Positions 1-6,246 of a DNA stretch of 11,601 nucleotides are shown piece after piece (position 1 is the stretch's first letter; every line of letters begins with the position of its first letter). This DNA comes from Baffinella frigidus (lineage: Eukaryota; Cryptophyceae; Cryptomonadales; Baffinellaceae). The notes under the pieces were generated by a model, which was given only the letters and a program-made list of their open reading frames with translations, ran no database searches and was not told where the DNA came from. The stretch covers positions 139,460 through 151,060 of the forward strand of contig MU646385.1 in assembly GCA_026770585.1 (NCBI GenBank), read 5' to 3'. Position numbers and translations under genes: made by a program.

Positions 1-95
1 TTTGGGGTTTGGGGTTTGGGGTTTGGGTTTTGGGGTTTGTGGTTTGGGGTTTGTGGTTTGGGGTTTGTGGTTTGGGGTTTTGAGTTCGGGGTTCA
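1..95 (+). repeat. G-rich telomere-like tract, TTTGGGG variant
   Basis: The window opens inside an array of heptamers, mainly TTTGGGG with TTTGTGG and TTTTGGGG variants. It fades out near 95 through GAGTTCGGGGTTCAGGG. The canonical TTTAGGG unit is absent here, so this is a diverged, homogenised variant and not an active telomere end. The array is cut by the window edge, so its true length is unknown. The open frame across it is low-complexity Gly/Phe/Leu/Trp and is not taken as a gene. Confidence 0.85.
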
Positions 96-148
96 GGGTG
101 GCGCACTTGGCCCGTGGTAAGCACTGCACATACATCTGGGAGTTCATT

Positions 149-279
149 CCGGGGAAACCTATTTTTCTTTCAGAATCTGGCGATGAAAGTTACTACACAA
201 ATGCTTTAATATTAATAGTAGGAACCAATTGTGTAGTAATTTCAGTAGATAATTCTGAAAGAAAAATAGGTTTTCCTAG
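149..279 (-). mobile_element. MITE-like fold-back element, family 1, copy 1
   Basis: About 131 bp bounded by inverted repeats: 149-176 against 252-279, 25 of 28 positions matching. A second inner pair is TTACTACACAA (190-200) against TTGTGTAGTAA. The whole unit can fold into a hairpin and has no reading frame. Its reverse complement aligns along its length with the element at 1298-1431, including the core AATATTAAAGCATTTGTGTA, so the two copies lie in opposite orientation. Size, terminal inverted repeats and lack of coding capacity fit a non-autonomous DNA transposon. No clear target duplication is visible. Confidence 0.8.
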
Positions 280-288
280 ATGAAGGTC

Positions 289-416
289 CGCGTCCGAATA
301 GTAATGTGGTTAGTACTAAGCGCGTCCGAATCGTAATGTGGTTAGTACCAGGTGCATCCGAACAGGAATGAAGTAAGTACGCGACGCGTTCAAATAGTTA
401 TGTAGTTAGTACCAAG
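289..416 (+). repeat. Four-unit 32-bp tandem repeat (minisatellite)
   Basis: Four contiguous units of exactly 32 bp start at 289, 321, 353 and 385. Each follows the pattern CGCGTCCGAAT, then about AGTAATGTGGTTAGTAC, then CAAG. Units 1 and 2 are nearly identical, while 3 and 4 are more diverged but keep the period without indels. There are no spacers, so this is a simple tandem repeat. It begins ten bases after the MITE-like element at 149-279. Confidence 0.85.
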
Positions 417-530
417 CGGGTAGTAATAGTAATAGTAAATTGGAATACCAAATAAATAGTCATCATAGTAAATAATACCAGTAATGGTGATAGTAAATAG
501 TGATAGAAATAGTAAATAGTCATACCTGAT
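417..530. repeat. AT-rich ATAGTA low-complexity tract
   Basis: Repeated AGTAATAGTAATAGTAAAT-type words with ATAGTA and AATAGT cores run on directly from the 32-bp repeat. The unit GTTAGTACCAAG of that repeat seems to decay into it. There is no reading frame of note. Confidence 0.6.
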
Positions 531-569
531 AGAGCAAGAGCGCGTCGTAGGCGTGAATTCCAAACCTGT

Positions 570-912
570 GTTGAGGGTTTAGGTTTCAGCGTTTGGGGTG
601 TAGGGTTCAGGGTTTAGGGTTGAGGGTTTGGGGTCAGGGTTCAGGATTCAGGGTTCAGAGGGTTTGGTTTAGGATTTAGGGTCAAGGTTCCAGGGTTTGG
701 GGTTCAGGGTTTAGGGTACAGGGTTCAGGTTTTTGTGGTTGGGTTCAGAGTTTTTATTTTTATTTTTAGGGTTTGGGTTTGGGTTTAGGGTTTTGGGTTT
801 ACTTTGCCATTCCGAGAAGAAGGACCACCCCCAGAACCCCTTGGACCCACGATCTGGATTTAGGGTTGAGGTTTCAGGGTTGAGGGTTTAGGGTTGAGGG
901 TTGAGGGGTTCA
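570..912 (+). repeat. Degenerate G-rich telomere-like tract
   Basis: Mixed heptamers TTTAGGG, TTCAGGG, TTGAGGG and TTTGGGG run from about 570 to 800. A unique stretch of about 55 bp (801-855) interrupts them, and they resume to about 912. The G-rich strand is the + strand throughout. A T-rich interruption (TTTTTATTTTTATTTTTAGGG) lies near 750-770. There is no coding evidence. Confidence 0.8.
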
Positions 913-1290
913 CGTTTGCCTCACTCGGGTTGACCGACTATTCTCGAGGTGGCAGACTTGAGAATAGCCTCAAGGTGGCAGACGGCTTGCGGTACAACTC
1001 CGTTATCTTTGGAGCAAAACAGAGCCCGGGCTGCTCGCCAATCTGGTAAGGTCGAATTCACGGTTTAGGGTTCTGGGTTTTGGGTTAGCGTTTGGGGTTT
1101 GAGATTTAAATATTGCGAGCGCGGGGGGGTACCAGGGTGGTGGCGGGGGTCCTAGCTCTGTCTCAGTCTATTTGGGTTCTCCAATTTGGTGAGCTCGGGG
1201 TCTTTCCCACCCGAAAGTTGACGGATTTGTAACACGAACCCAGATTGTCAACTTGAGGATAGTCCGCAAACCCGAGTGAGGCAGAGCTAG
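912..1290. other. Gene-free stretch with diverged inverted and direct repeats
   Basis: TGCCTCACTCGGGTT near 913-927 returns in inverted form in CAAACCCGAGTGAGGCA near 1267-1283, bracketing about 350 bp. Between them, CTATTCTCGAGG and CTTGAGAATAG form a small imperfect palindrome near 938-967. A short telomere-like patch lies at 1060-1108, followed by a G7 run near 1122. Related words (CCCGAGCGAGGCAG, AGAGCCCGGGCT) recur at 1462-1590. I see remnants of older repeats and no gene. Confidence 0.55.
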
Positions 1291-1297
1291 AGCCTTA

Positions 1298-1431
1298 TCC
1301 GGGGAAACCTATTTTTCTTTCATTTCCTGGCAACGAAAATTACTGCAGAATTCGTTCTTGTTAGTAATATTAAAGCATTTGTGTAGCAACTTTATTTGTC
1401 AGGAAATGAAAGAAACATAGGTTTCTCCGGA
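1298..1431 (+). mobile_element. MITE-like fold-back element, family 1, copy 2
   Basis: Terminal inverted repeats of 32 bp, 1298-1329 against 1400-1431, match at 30 of 32 positions and start TCCGG. The dinucleotide TA lies immediately outside both ends (1296-1297 and 1432-1433), a candidate TA target duplication as in Tc1/mariner-type elements. The interior lacks a reading frame and is homologous, in reverse orientation, to 149-279. This copy is the better preserved of the two. Confidence 0.82.
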
Positions 1432-1637
1432 TAAAGCCCTGCTAACACCTCAATTGAGGCCCGAGCGAGGCAGGGTCTAGGCAACAGGAAGGGTGTGGAC
1501 CGGAGTAATGGGCCGGTGCACTATTCTCAAGTCGACAAACCGGGTGTGTGAGCAAAAAACTTCAACAGTGGAGCGGGAAAGAGCCCGGGCTCACCAAATC
1601 GGTCAGCCCCAATCAGTCTTTGAGAGAGAGCTAGGAC

Positions 1638-1799
1638 CACACAGCGGGCTACGCAGGGAAAAAAACGTCAAATTTCAGGCATTTTCCGTGACCTTATCCG
1701 TAGGAACCCCCCCTGTGTCCCTACGGATTGCCTACCGTAGGGTCCTAGGTCTTATCGCTTAAGGGTTATTCAAAATCCCTTCCAAGTCCGCTATGTGGG
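1638..1799 (-). mobile_element. MITE-like element, family 2, copy A
   Basis: About 160 bp with imperfect terminal inverted repeats: CACACAGCGGGCTACGCAGGG at the left against the complement of CCCTTCCAAGTCCGCTATGTGG at the right. Read on the - strand it aligns with 2440-2600: CACA(C/T)AGCGGACTT, GAAGGGATTTTGAA, AACCC(C/T)TAAGCG, CCTAGGACCCTA, GTAGGGACA, then GGATAAGGT. There is no coding capacity. Equal size and paired ends in A and C argue for a non-autonomous transposon family. Confidence 0.72.
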
Positions 1800-1824
1800 G
1801 GAGTGCCCTGAAATAGCCCCGGAT

Positions 1825-1974
1825 TTATCTCAGAAAAGGGATTTTTAAATTCGTTTTCTTAAGTCAATTCCTGTACTAATTCGTCAACTTATTCTTTTCT
1901 CTGCGCATAAGTTGACAAATTTGAAGGGGGGTTGACTTAAGAAAATGAATTTAAAAATCCCTTTTCTAAGATAA
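1825..1974. mobile_element. 150-bp near-perfect fold-back element
   Basis: Arms 1825-1867 and 1932-1974 are inverted repeats of 43 bp with 41 matches, starting TTATCT and ending AAGTCAA. A second inner pair, GTCAACTTA against TAAGTTGAC, lies in the loop. It is AT-rich against GC-rich flanks and has no gene. It resembles a MITE distinct from the two other families, or a very recent inverted duplication. The word GGGAGTTGACTTAAAAATG near 5363 may be a fragment of the same arm. Confidence 0.8.
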
Positions 1975-2007
1975 GGATGGATCCGCTCGCTTCGGGGGGG
2001 ACGGAGT

Positions 2008-2193
2008 TGAAGGGCGAGAGCGAGAGAGAGAGACAGAGAGACAGCAGGAGAGCGAGAGAGAGAGAGGGAGAGGGGGAGAGCGAGATAGAGAGAGAGCGAG
2101 AGCGAGGGTGAGAGAGAGAGAGAGAGCAGGAGAGCAAGAGACAGAGAGGGAAAGGGGGAGAGCGAGAGAGAGAGCGAGAGCGAGAGCGAGGGC

Positions 2194-2247
<54 letters not shown>

Positions 2248-2258
2248 AAGAGAGGGAC
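2008..2258 (+). repeat. GA-rich polypurine tract
   Basis: About 250 bp made of GAGA, GAGC and GACA words on the + strand with almost no pyrimidine apart from scattered C. It ends in a pure (GA) stretch near 2205-2240. The Ser/Leu/Pro-rich frame on the opposite strand (1937-2137) is a by-product of this composition. Mirror-symmetric GA tracts of this kind can form triplex DNA, which is general knowledge and not shown here. Confidence 0.9.
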
Positions 2259-2293
2259 CGGAGTAATACGGAGTTTTTGTCCTCGTCGTGCGG
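2256..2293 (+). repeat. Dispersed 40-bp repeat, copy 1
   Basis: Starts GACCGGAGTAATACGGAG and continues TTTTTGTCCTCG to GTGCGG. It recurs at 2385-2423 and 2601-2642, with a partial form at 1498-1513 (ACCGGAGTAATGGGCC). Each copy sits next to a family 2 element or fragment. Confidence 0.75.
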
Positions 2294-2350
2294 TCCTAGG
2301 TTTTATCGTTTAAGGGTTATTCAAAATCCCTTCGAAGTGCGCTATGTGAG
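2291..2350 (-). mobile_element. Family 2 element fragment, copy B
   Basis: This 60-bp stretch matches the right half of copy A: GGTCCTAGG, TTTTATCG, TTAAGGGTTATTCAAAATCC, then CGCTATGTG. The other terminus is missing, and the 40-bp repeat ends where the fragment starts. It appears truncated. Confidence 0.65.
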
Positions 2351-2384
2351 GCCTTTGAGAGAGAGAGCTAGAAAGGGTGCGGCA

Positions 2385-2423
2385 CAGACCGGAGTAATAA
2401 GGAGTTCTTGTCCTCGCCGTCGG
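2385..2423 (+). repeat. Dispersed 40-bp repeat, copy 2
   Basis: CAGACCGGAGTAATAAGGAG followed by TTCTTGTCCTCGCCGT. It lies between fragment B and element C and is nearly identical to the copy at 2601. Confidence 0.75.
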
Positions 2424-2439
2424 GGAATCCCTTCCGAGC

Positions 2440-2600
2440 CACACAGCGGACTTCGAAGGGATTTTGAACAACCCCTAAGCGTTAAGACCTAGGACCCTAA
2501 AGAAGGCAACCCGTAGGGACATAGGAGGGTTCCTACGGATAAGGTAACGGAAACTCGGCCCGAAATGGCCCGAAAATCCCTTCTAAGTCGGCTGTGTGGA
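2440..2600 (+). mobile_element. MITE-like element, family 2, copy C
   Basis: About 160 bp with ends CACACAGCGGACTTCGAAGG at the left and the complement of CCTTCTAAGTCGGCTGTGTGG at the right, giving terminal repeats of about 25 bp. The interior holds CCTAGGACCCTA and GTAGGGACATAGGAGGGT. It is the best-delimited member of the family and has no open frame of its own. Confidence 0.75.
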
Positions 2601-2642
2601 ACAGACCGGAGTAATAAGGAGTTTTTGTCCTCGCCGTGCGCA
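2601..2642 (+). repeat. Dispersed 40-bp repeat, copy 3
   Basis: ACAGACCGGAGTAATAAGGA, then GTTTTTGTCCTCGCCGTGCG. It directly abuts the end of element C, and the next telomere-like tract begins about 35 bp further on. Confidence 0.75.
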
Positions 2643-2675
2643 TGCACTGGTACCATCTTGTGCCCTGTTCCTGTT

Positions 2676-3085
2676 TGAGGGGTTGGGGTTTACGGTTTAG
2701 GGTTGAGTGTTGAGGGCTCAGAGTTCAGGGTTCAGGGGTTTAGAGTTTAGGGTTTAGGGTTGAGGGGTTAAGGTTGAGGGTTGAGGGTTGAGGGGTTAGG
2801 GTTTTGTTGTTTAGGATCCAGGGGTTCGGGTTTAAGGTTTAGGGTTCAGGGTTTAGGGTGTAGAGTTCAGGGCTTAGGGCTTAGGGTTTAGGGTTCAGGC
2901 CCTGAACCCTAAACCCTAGCCCCTGAACTTCAGGGGTTCGGGTTTGGGGTTCAGGGTGCAGGGTTACCTGGAGGGGACCCGAACTTCTTATGCGCTGCTC
3001 CTGTTTTATGGTTTAGAGTTTAGGGGTTTAGGGTTCAGGGTTCAGGGTTTAGGGTTTAGGGTTCAGAGTTCAAGGTTCACGGTTA
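2676..3085 (+). repeat. Degenerate telomere-like tract with internal inversion
   Basis: G-rich heptamers (TTTAGGG, TTGAGGG, TTCAGGG) run 2676-2899, flip to C-rich (CCCTGAACCCTAAACCCT) at 2900-2925, and return to G-rich. A unique link containing GCTGCTCCTGTTTTATGG (near 2994-3011) divides it, and the tract continues to about 3085. GGTTACCTGGAGGGGA occurs twice, near 2963 and 3083, so the tract plus its edge was duplicated. A related CTGTTCCTGTTTGAGG precedes the first block near 2663. Confidence 0.8.
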
Positions 3086-3109
3086 CCTGGAGGGGAGGTT
3101 GAGAGCCTT

Positions 3110-3490
3110 GGTCCAAGGCTGTTGATCCCCTTTCCCACCTTGTCCACCAGTGGCAATCCTCGGGAGGCGACCTTCCTCCAGTCCCCCGAGGTTGGCGCCT
3201 TGGAGCCGGATGAGTACACTGGAGGCGCCAGTTGGGACGCCAGTTGGGACCAAAAAGTCCCCTCTCTGGAACCCGTTCGCGCTGGCGGCGCCTGTGCTCT
3301 CTCTAGAGACGAGCCATCTCTCGGTTGCCGGGCACTGGGCAACCTGGCAATCGGGGAACTTCCACCTTTGCCGAGTGAGTGCACTGGAGACGCCTTCTGG
3401 GACCCTCCTCGAGAGGAACCCTCTCTCGACCCCATCTTTCTGGGGCCAGATCGCAGATTCGGTCCTCGGCTTTCTGGGGGAAGAAGCAAG
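3110..3490. other. GC-rich segment with internal duplications, no confident gene
   Basis: Long frames are open on both strands, but the + strand one begins at a TTG near 3122 and has no ATG before 3659. A 12-bp word, GCCAGTTGGGAC, is tandemly repeated at 3227-3250. A longer imperfect repeat, GAGTACACTGGAGGCGCC near 3211, returns as GAGTGCACTGGAGACGCC near 3377. In the + frame this yields two weakly similar Trp/Asp-rich blocks. It may be an old repeat, a decayed exon or the upstream part of the membrane-protein transcript. The sequence does not decide. Confidence 0.4.
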
Positions 3491-3658
3491 GAACCAGGAA
3501 AAAAAGAATCAAAATCTGTGTCCTTCTATTTTTCGTGTCGGTCATCATGTGTACCGATCACGTGCAATCGTGTAGTAAATTCAGTGTGGATAGAGCCATT
3601 GAACGTCTTTTTGATCCTCTGCTGGAAATTTGGGGAAAGATTTAGATTTGAGGCAAAT

Positions 3659-4186
3659 ATGCAGGACCCAGGCGCTGATCCACTGTCACCCACCGGTGCA
3701 AGGACTGACGGGTGGGAGCATCGTGGTCCGCGCACGGCGGCCACAAATGGCACGGCCAGCGGCGGCAACGCCAAGGCCGACAAGGAAGGGCAGCTTGGCC
3801 GGATGCTGGTCCGGTTGTTCTTCCTGTTGCTGACGGTCGCCGGGATCGTCATCTTGGCGTTGGCCAGTCCGCAATTCCAGAAGGCCACGTCCTACGATGC
3901 TGGGGCCGACTTCGCCAGCGTCGAGGGAGGCTGCACCGTCGCCGCAGTGGCCTACTCGACAGAGCAGCGCTCCGACGAATCCGGGTTCTAAAAACTAAAG
4001 ACTAAACCCTCAAGGGCCTCAACCCTCAACCTTTAACCCTCAACCCTCAACCCTAAACCCTCAACAATAAACTCTCAACCCTCAACCTTCAACCCTGGAA
4101 CCTCAACCCGAAACCCTCAACCCGAAACCCTAAACCCTAGACCTTAAACCCTAACCCCAAAACCCTAACCCCCCAACCCTCAACCG

Positions 4187-4217
<31 letters not shown>

Positions 4218-5116
4218 ACCCCCAACCCTCAACCCTCAACCCTCAACCCTCAACCCTAAACCCTAAACCCTCGACCCTAAACTCTAAACCCTGAACCCTA
4301 AACCCTAAACCCTAAACCCTAAACCCTAAACCCTAAACCCTAGACCCTGTACCCTAAACCCTAGACCCTAAACCCTAAACCCTAAACCCCAAACCCTCAT
4401 CCCTAAACCCTAAACCCCAAACCCTAAAAAAAGGAACCCCTTCTGCGTGGACATCTACACGTACACCTTCTCCCTCACGGGCGACGCAGCCAACCTCACG
4501 TCGGGCGACGAGGAGCACCAGCGCGGACCAGGTTTCATCCGGGAACGTGTTTAATTTAAAATTAAATGGCCTATCAAACCGGGTTCTAGTCCTAATTGAA
4601 TTCACTTAGGGCCCTGATTAACCTTGGTCCAACTCCTATGAACAAGCAGTTCTTCTCTTCTTCTTCTTTATTAACCGCGTACAGACCCTGCAAACAGGTC
4701 CTAGGCCCAACGGAAAGTGATCGACTTACTAACTACGCTCCGTTTGCCCAGGTTCCCAGTGCCACGACCCGCACTCGGGCGGGGGCGTGCGCTCCTCCCA
4801 ATACGCCGCGGGCGCTCAAGTCCCGTGCTGGAAGCCCGCCGGTCAGGACGCCACCCGCCTGTCCATCTTCTACAACTGCGGGAATCCCAGCTGCATAAAA
4901 CTGGGAGGGACGGACGCCATCCTCTCCCCGGCTGCGGAGCGGGAGAGCAAGGCGGGCGTGGGGCAGGTTTTGATCATTGTCGGGGCGGTCTTCTTCGGCG
5001 TCGGGCTGTCGATGATGTGCAGCCCGCTTCTTAGTTACCTGTGTGTAACCACGTGGGACAAGTTACCGCCGGATACGCGTTTCTCGAGACGAAGTGCTGA
5101 ATCCAACGTAGTATGA
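3659..5116 (+). CDS. Spliced gene for a two-pass membrane protein with cysteine-rich loop, unknown function
   Basis: Exons 3659-3984, 4434-4531 and 4752-5116 join to 789 nt and 262 residues. The joins keep frame exactly: GG|G gives Gly109 and G|GT gives Gly142. The start is the first ATG in a frame that is open far upstream. Residues 1-48 are polar (cytosolic side inferred). Membrane span 1 is about 49-70 (VRLFFLLLTVAGIVILALA) and span 2 about 210-238 (QVLIIVGAVFFGVGLSMM). The loop of about 139 residues has six cysteines (92, 113, 145, 167, 184, 189), which could form three disulfides, and an N-glycosylation sequon at Asn129-Leu-Thr. The tail is about 24 residues. Two spans around a Cys-rich external loop recall BK-channel beta subunits in layout only. 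I do not recognise the family. Exon 3 could have a further splice near its end. Confidence 0.78.
3985..4433 (+). other. Intron 1, filled by a C-rich telomere-like array
   Basis: The donor is GTTCTA after TCCGG and the acceptor is AAAAAAAG before GAACCCC. The 449-bp intron is phase 2. From about 4000 to 4427 it is nearly all CCCTCAA, CCCTAAA and CCCCAAA heptamers. Its first 30 bases recur outside genes at about 6188 and 7778. No dedicated polypyrimidine tract is seen, and CTAAAC words inside the array could supply a branch site. The stop TAA at 3989 lies in the intron, so splicing is needed to reach exon 2. Confidence 0.75.
4000..4427 (-). repeat. C-rich telomere-like array inside intron 1
   Basis: Roughly 60 heptamers. 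About 4160-4255 is dominated by CCCTCAA and about 4255-4375 by CCCTAAA, so variants are grouped and not scattered. The orientation is opposite to the G-rich tracts at 570, 2676 and 8670. Confidence 0.9.
4532..4751 (+). other. Intron 2 with TACTAAC branch site
   Basis: The donor GTTTCA follows CCAG at 4531 and the acceptor is TTTGCCCAG ending at 4751, phase 1. A pyrimidine stretch CTTCTCTTCTTCTTCTTTAT lies near 4651-4670. A perfect TACTAAC at 4727-4733 places its branch adenosine about 19 bases before the acceptor. Near 4552 there is a short AT palindrome, TTTAATTTAAAATTAAA. Confidence 0.8.
4727..4733 (+). promoter_or_regulatory. Predicted intron branch site TACTAAC
   Basis: Exact match to the yeast-type branch consensus, 18 to 19 bases upstream of the intron 2 acceptor, within the usual spacing. 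Confidence 0.7.
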
Positions 5117-5460
5117 AGTGAACAACCGCCCCCTAGGTGAAAACAAATCACCAGGTGTGCCATTCATCCCGCATGCTGCTGCCGAACAACCAACCGGATA
5201 GACAGGGAAACGGGAGCCACCCTGGAGGGGACTTGCGGCCAATCCCGAATAACCCTTTATCGCAAAATTTGACATGATTTATACCACTAAAATACATATT
5301 AGACCTTTTTGTACCAGATCCATTCATCACGGGGCAGCCGCATTGGGGCGGCATCTCCAAGGGGAGTTGACTTAAAAATGCTCAAAATACCATAATGTTC
5401 CGTCCAGGGTGGGTTGGGTTGCGGTAGGAAATTCCGTAGCTAAACCCACATCAAAGTTCG
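5117..5460. other. Intergenic region downstream of the membrane-protein gene
   Basis: No ORF with coding character is seen. There is no AATAAA signal. The region includes GCAGCCGC against GCGGC near 5334-5352, a weak hairpin, and a short match to the arm of the 1825-1974 element (AGTTGACTTAA near 5364). Presumed 3' untranslated or intergenic DNA. Confidence 0.45.
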
Positions 5461-5462
5461 AA

Positions 5463-5556
5463 GTTGGCGACTAGGCTCATACGCCCTACCGTAGGGCCCC
5501 AGGACCTGCCTAGGACCTCTTGGGGGTTGATTTTGACCCCCTCGCCACTCAAGAGG
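5463..5556 (+). repeat. Dispersed repeat family 3, copy 1
   Basis: About 90 bp align with 8159-8255: GGCGA(C/G)TAGGCT(C/T)ATACG, then CCTAGGA(C/G)CTCTT, then ATTTTGACCCC. The ends, AGTTGGCGA and TCGCCACT, are a short inverted pair. The copies are diverged and non-coding. Confidence 0.65.
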
Positions 5557-5695
5557 TGTAGAAGCCCTCCATGGCAGGGCACGTTTCGAGAATGATCCTT
5601 TAGGTATTTGAGGTTCTTCGAGCTCCCAACATAGACGGACACCGGGACTTATCCTGCAGAAAGGCCATGCTTCCTTTCGGATCACATGATAAGGG
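5557..5695. repeat. Dispersed repeat family 4, copy 1
   Basis: Related to about 6928-7048: AGAGGTGTAG, TCCTTTAGG, GAGCTCCCAACATAG, CAGAAAGGCCATGCTTCC and CGGATCACAT in the same order with many substitutions. It follows family 3 directly. Confidence 0.5.
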
Positions 5696-5808
5696 GCCCG
5701 CGCACGTGGCTGGGTCTGGAAGCGTGGAGTGAAGCCTGGAAGCCGTGGGAAGCCGTGGGCGCCGTGTATGCTAGCGGACCAGCTTTGCTTCACTCTGTCG
5801 CCACTGCC

Positions 5809-5893
5809 CACACAGCGGACTTTGAAGGGGTCGTGAATAACCCCTAAGCGATAGGACCTAGGACCCTACGGTAGGCAACCTGTAGGGACATAG
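5809..5893 (+). mobile_element. Family 2 element fragment, copy D
   Basis: Matches the left half of element C: CACACAGCGGACTT, GAAGGGG, GAATAACCCCTAAGCG, GACCTAGGACCCTACGGTAG and GTAGGGACATAG. The right terminus is absent. Its presence about 3.3 kb from copy C shows the family is dispersed and not just locally duplicated. Confidence 0.7.
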
Positions 5894-6056
5894 ACACGAC
5901 ACAGGACATGCGGGTACGGAGTGGGGAAAGACAGGGCATCTCAAATACAAGAACCCTCAACACCTTCGCATCTCTCATACAACAATTGGCATCTCACATA
6001 CAAAAATCCGCCAGACCGCAAGACCTTAAGGCGGTCCATGGTGGTGGGGAGGTGAG
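5894..6056. other. Unique gene-free stretch
   Basis: No ORF or known site. It contains a loose duplication of GCATCTC(A/T)CATAC near 5970 and 5989. Confidence 0.4.
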
Positions 6057-6246
6057 GGTTCTTAGGGTTTAGGGTTTAGGGGTTGAGATTTAGGGTTTAG
6101 GGAATAGGCTTAAGGGTTTAAGGGTTCGAACCCTGCCTCGGGTCCTGCATCGCCTCTTGAGAGCAAATCTCACATCCTGAACCCTAAATTCTAAAAACTG
6201 AAGACTAAACCCTCAACCCTCAACCCTCAACGCTTAAACCCTAAAC
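6057..6246. repeat. Head-to-head telomere-like patches
   Basis: G-rich heptamers at 6057-6132 (TTTAGGG, TTAAGGG) face C-rich heptamers at 6178-6246 (CCCTCAA, CCCTAAA) across a 45-bp unique link. AAGGGTTCGAACCCT near 6120 is a small palindrome at the turn. Confidence 0.7.

Noticed and set aside
1-95. True chromosome end
   Set aside because: A left end should show the C-rich strand on +. Here + is G-rich, and the units are variants, so it is an internal or inverted tract.
289-416. CRISPR array
   Set aside because: The 32-bp units are contiguous with no spacers, and the context is eukaryotic.
1937-2137. Ser/Leu-rich - strand ORF
   Set aside because: Produced by the GA tract. Low-complexity composition explains it fully.
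3070-3489. 139-residue - strand ORF
   Set aside because: Opposite-strand shadow of the GC-rich duplicated segment. Ser/Gly/Arg/Pro-rich with no recognisable domain.
3122-3658. 289-residue + strand frame read as one continuous gene
   Set aside because: It opens at a TTG, has no ATG before 3659, its first part shows repeat-like composition, and it ends in intron sequence. Only the part from 3659 is supported, through splicing.
4375-4605. 76-residue - strand ORF
   Set aside because: Overlaps exon 2 antisense and the telomere-like array. Its C-terminal GLGFRDEGLGFRV is the repeat translated.
5117-5400. Polyadenylation signal for the membrane-protein gene
   Set aside because: No AATAAA. TGTGTGTAACC near 5040 lies inside the coding frame and is too weak to call.
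6118-6140. tRNA T-arm (GGGTTCGAACCC)
   Set aside because: The flanks are telomere-like heptamers on one side, and no D-arm or anticodon arm can be folded on either strand.
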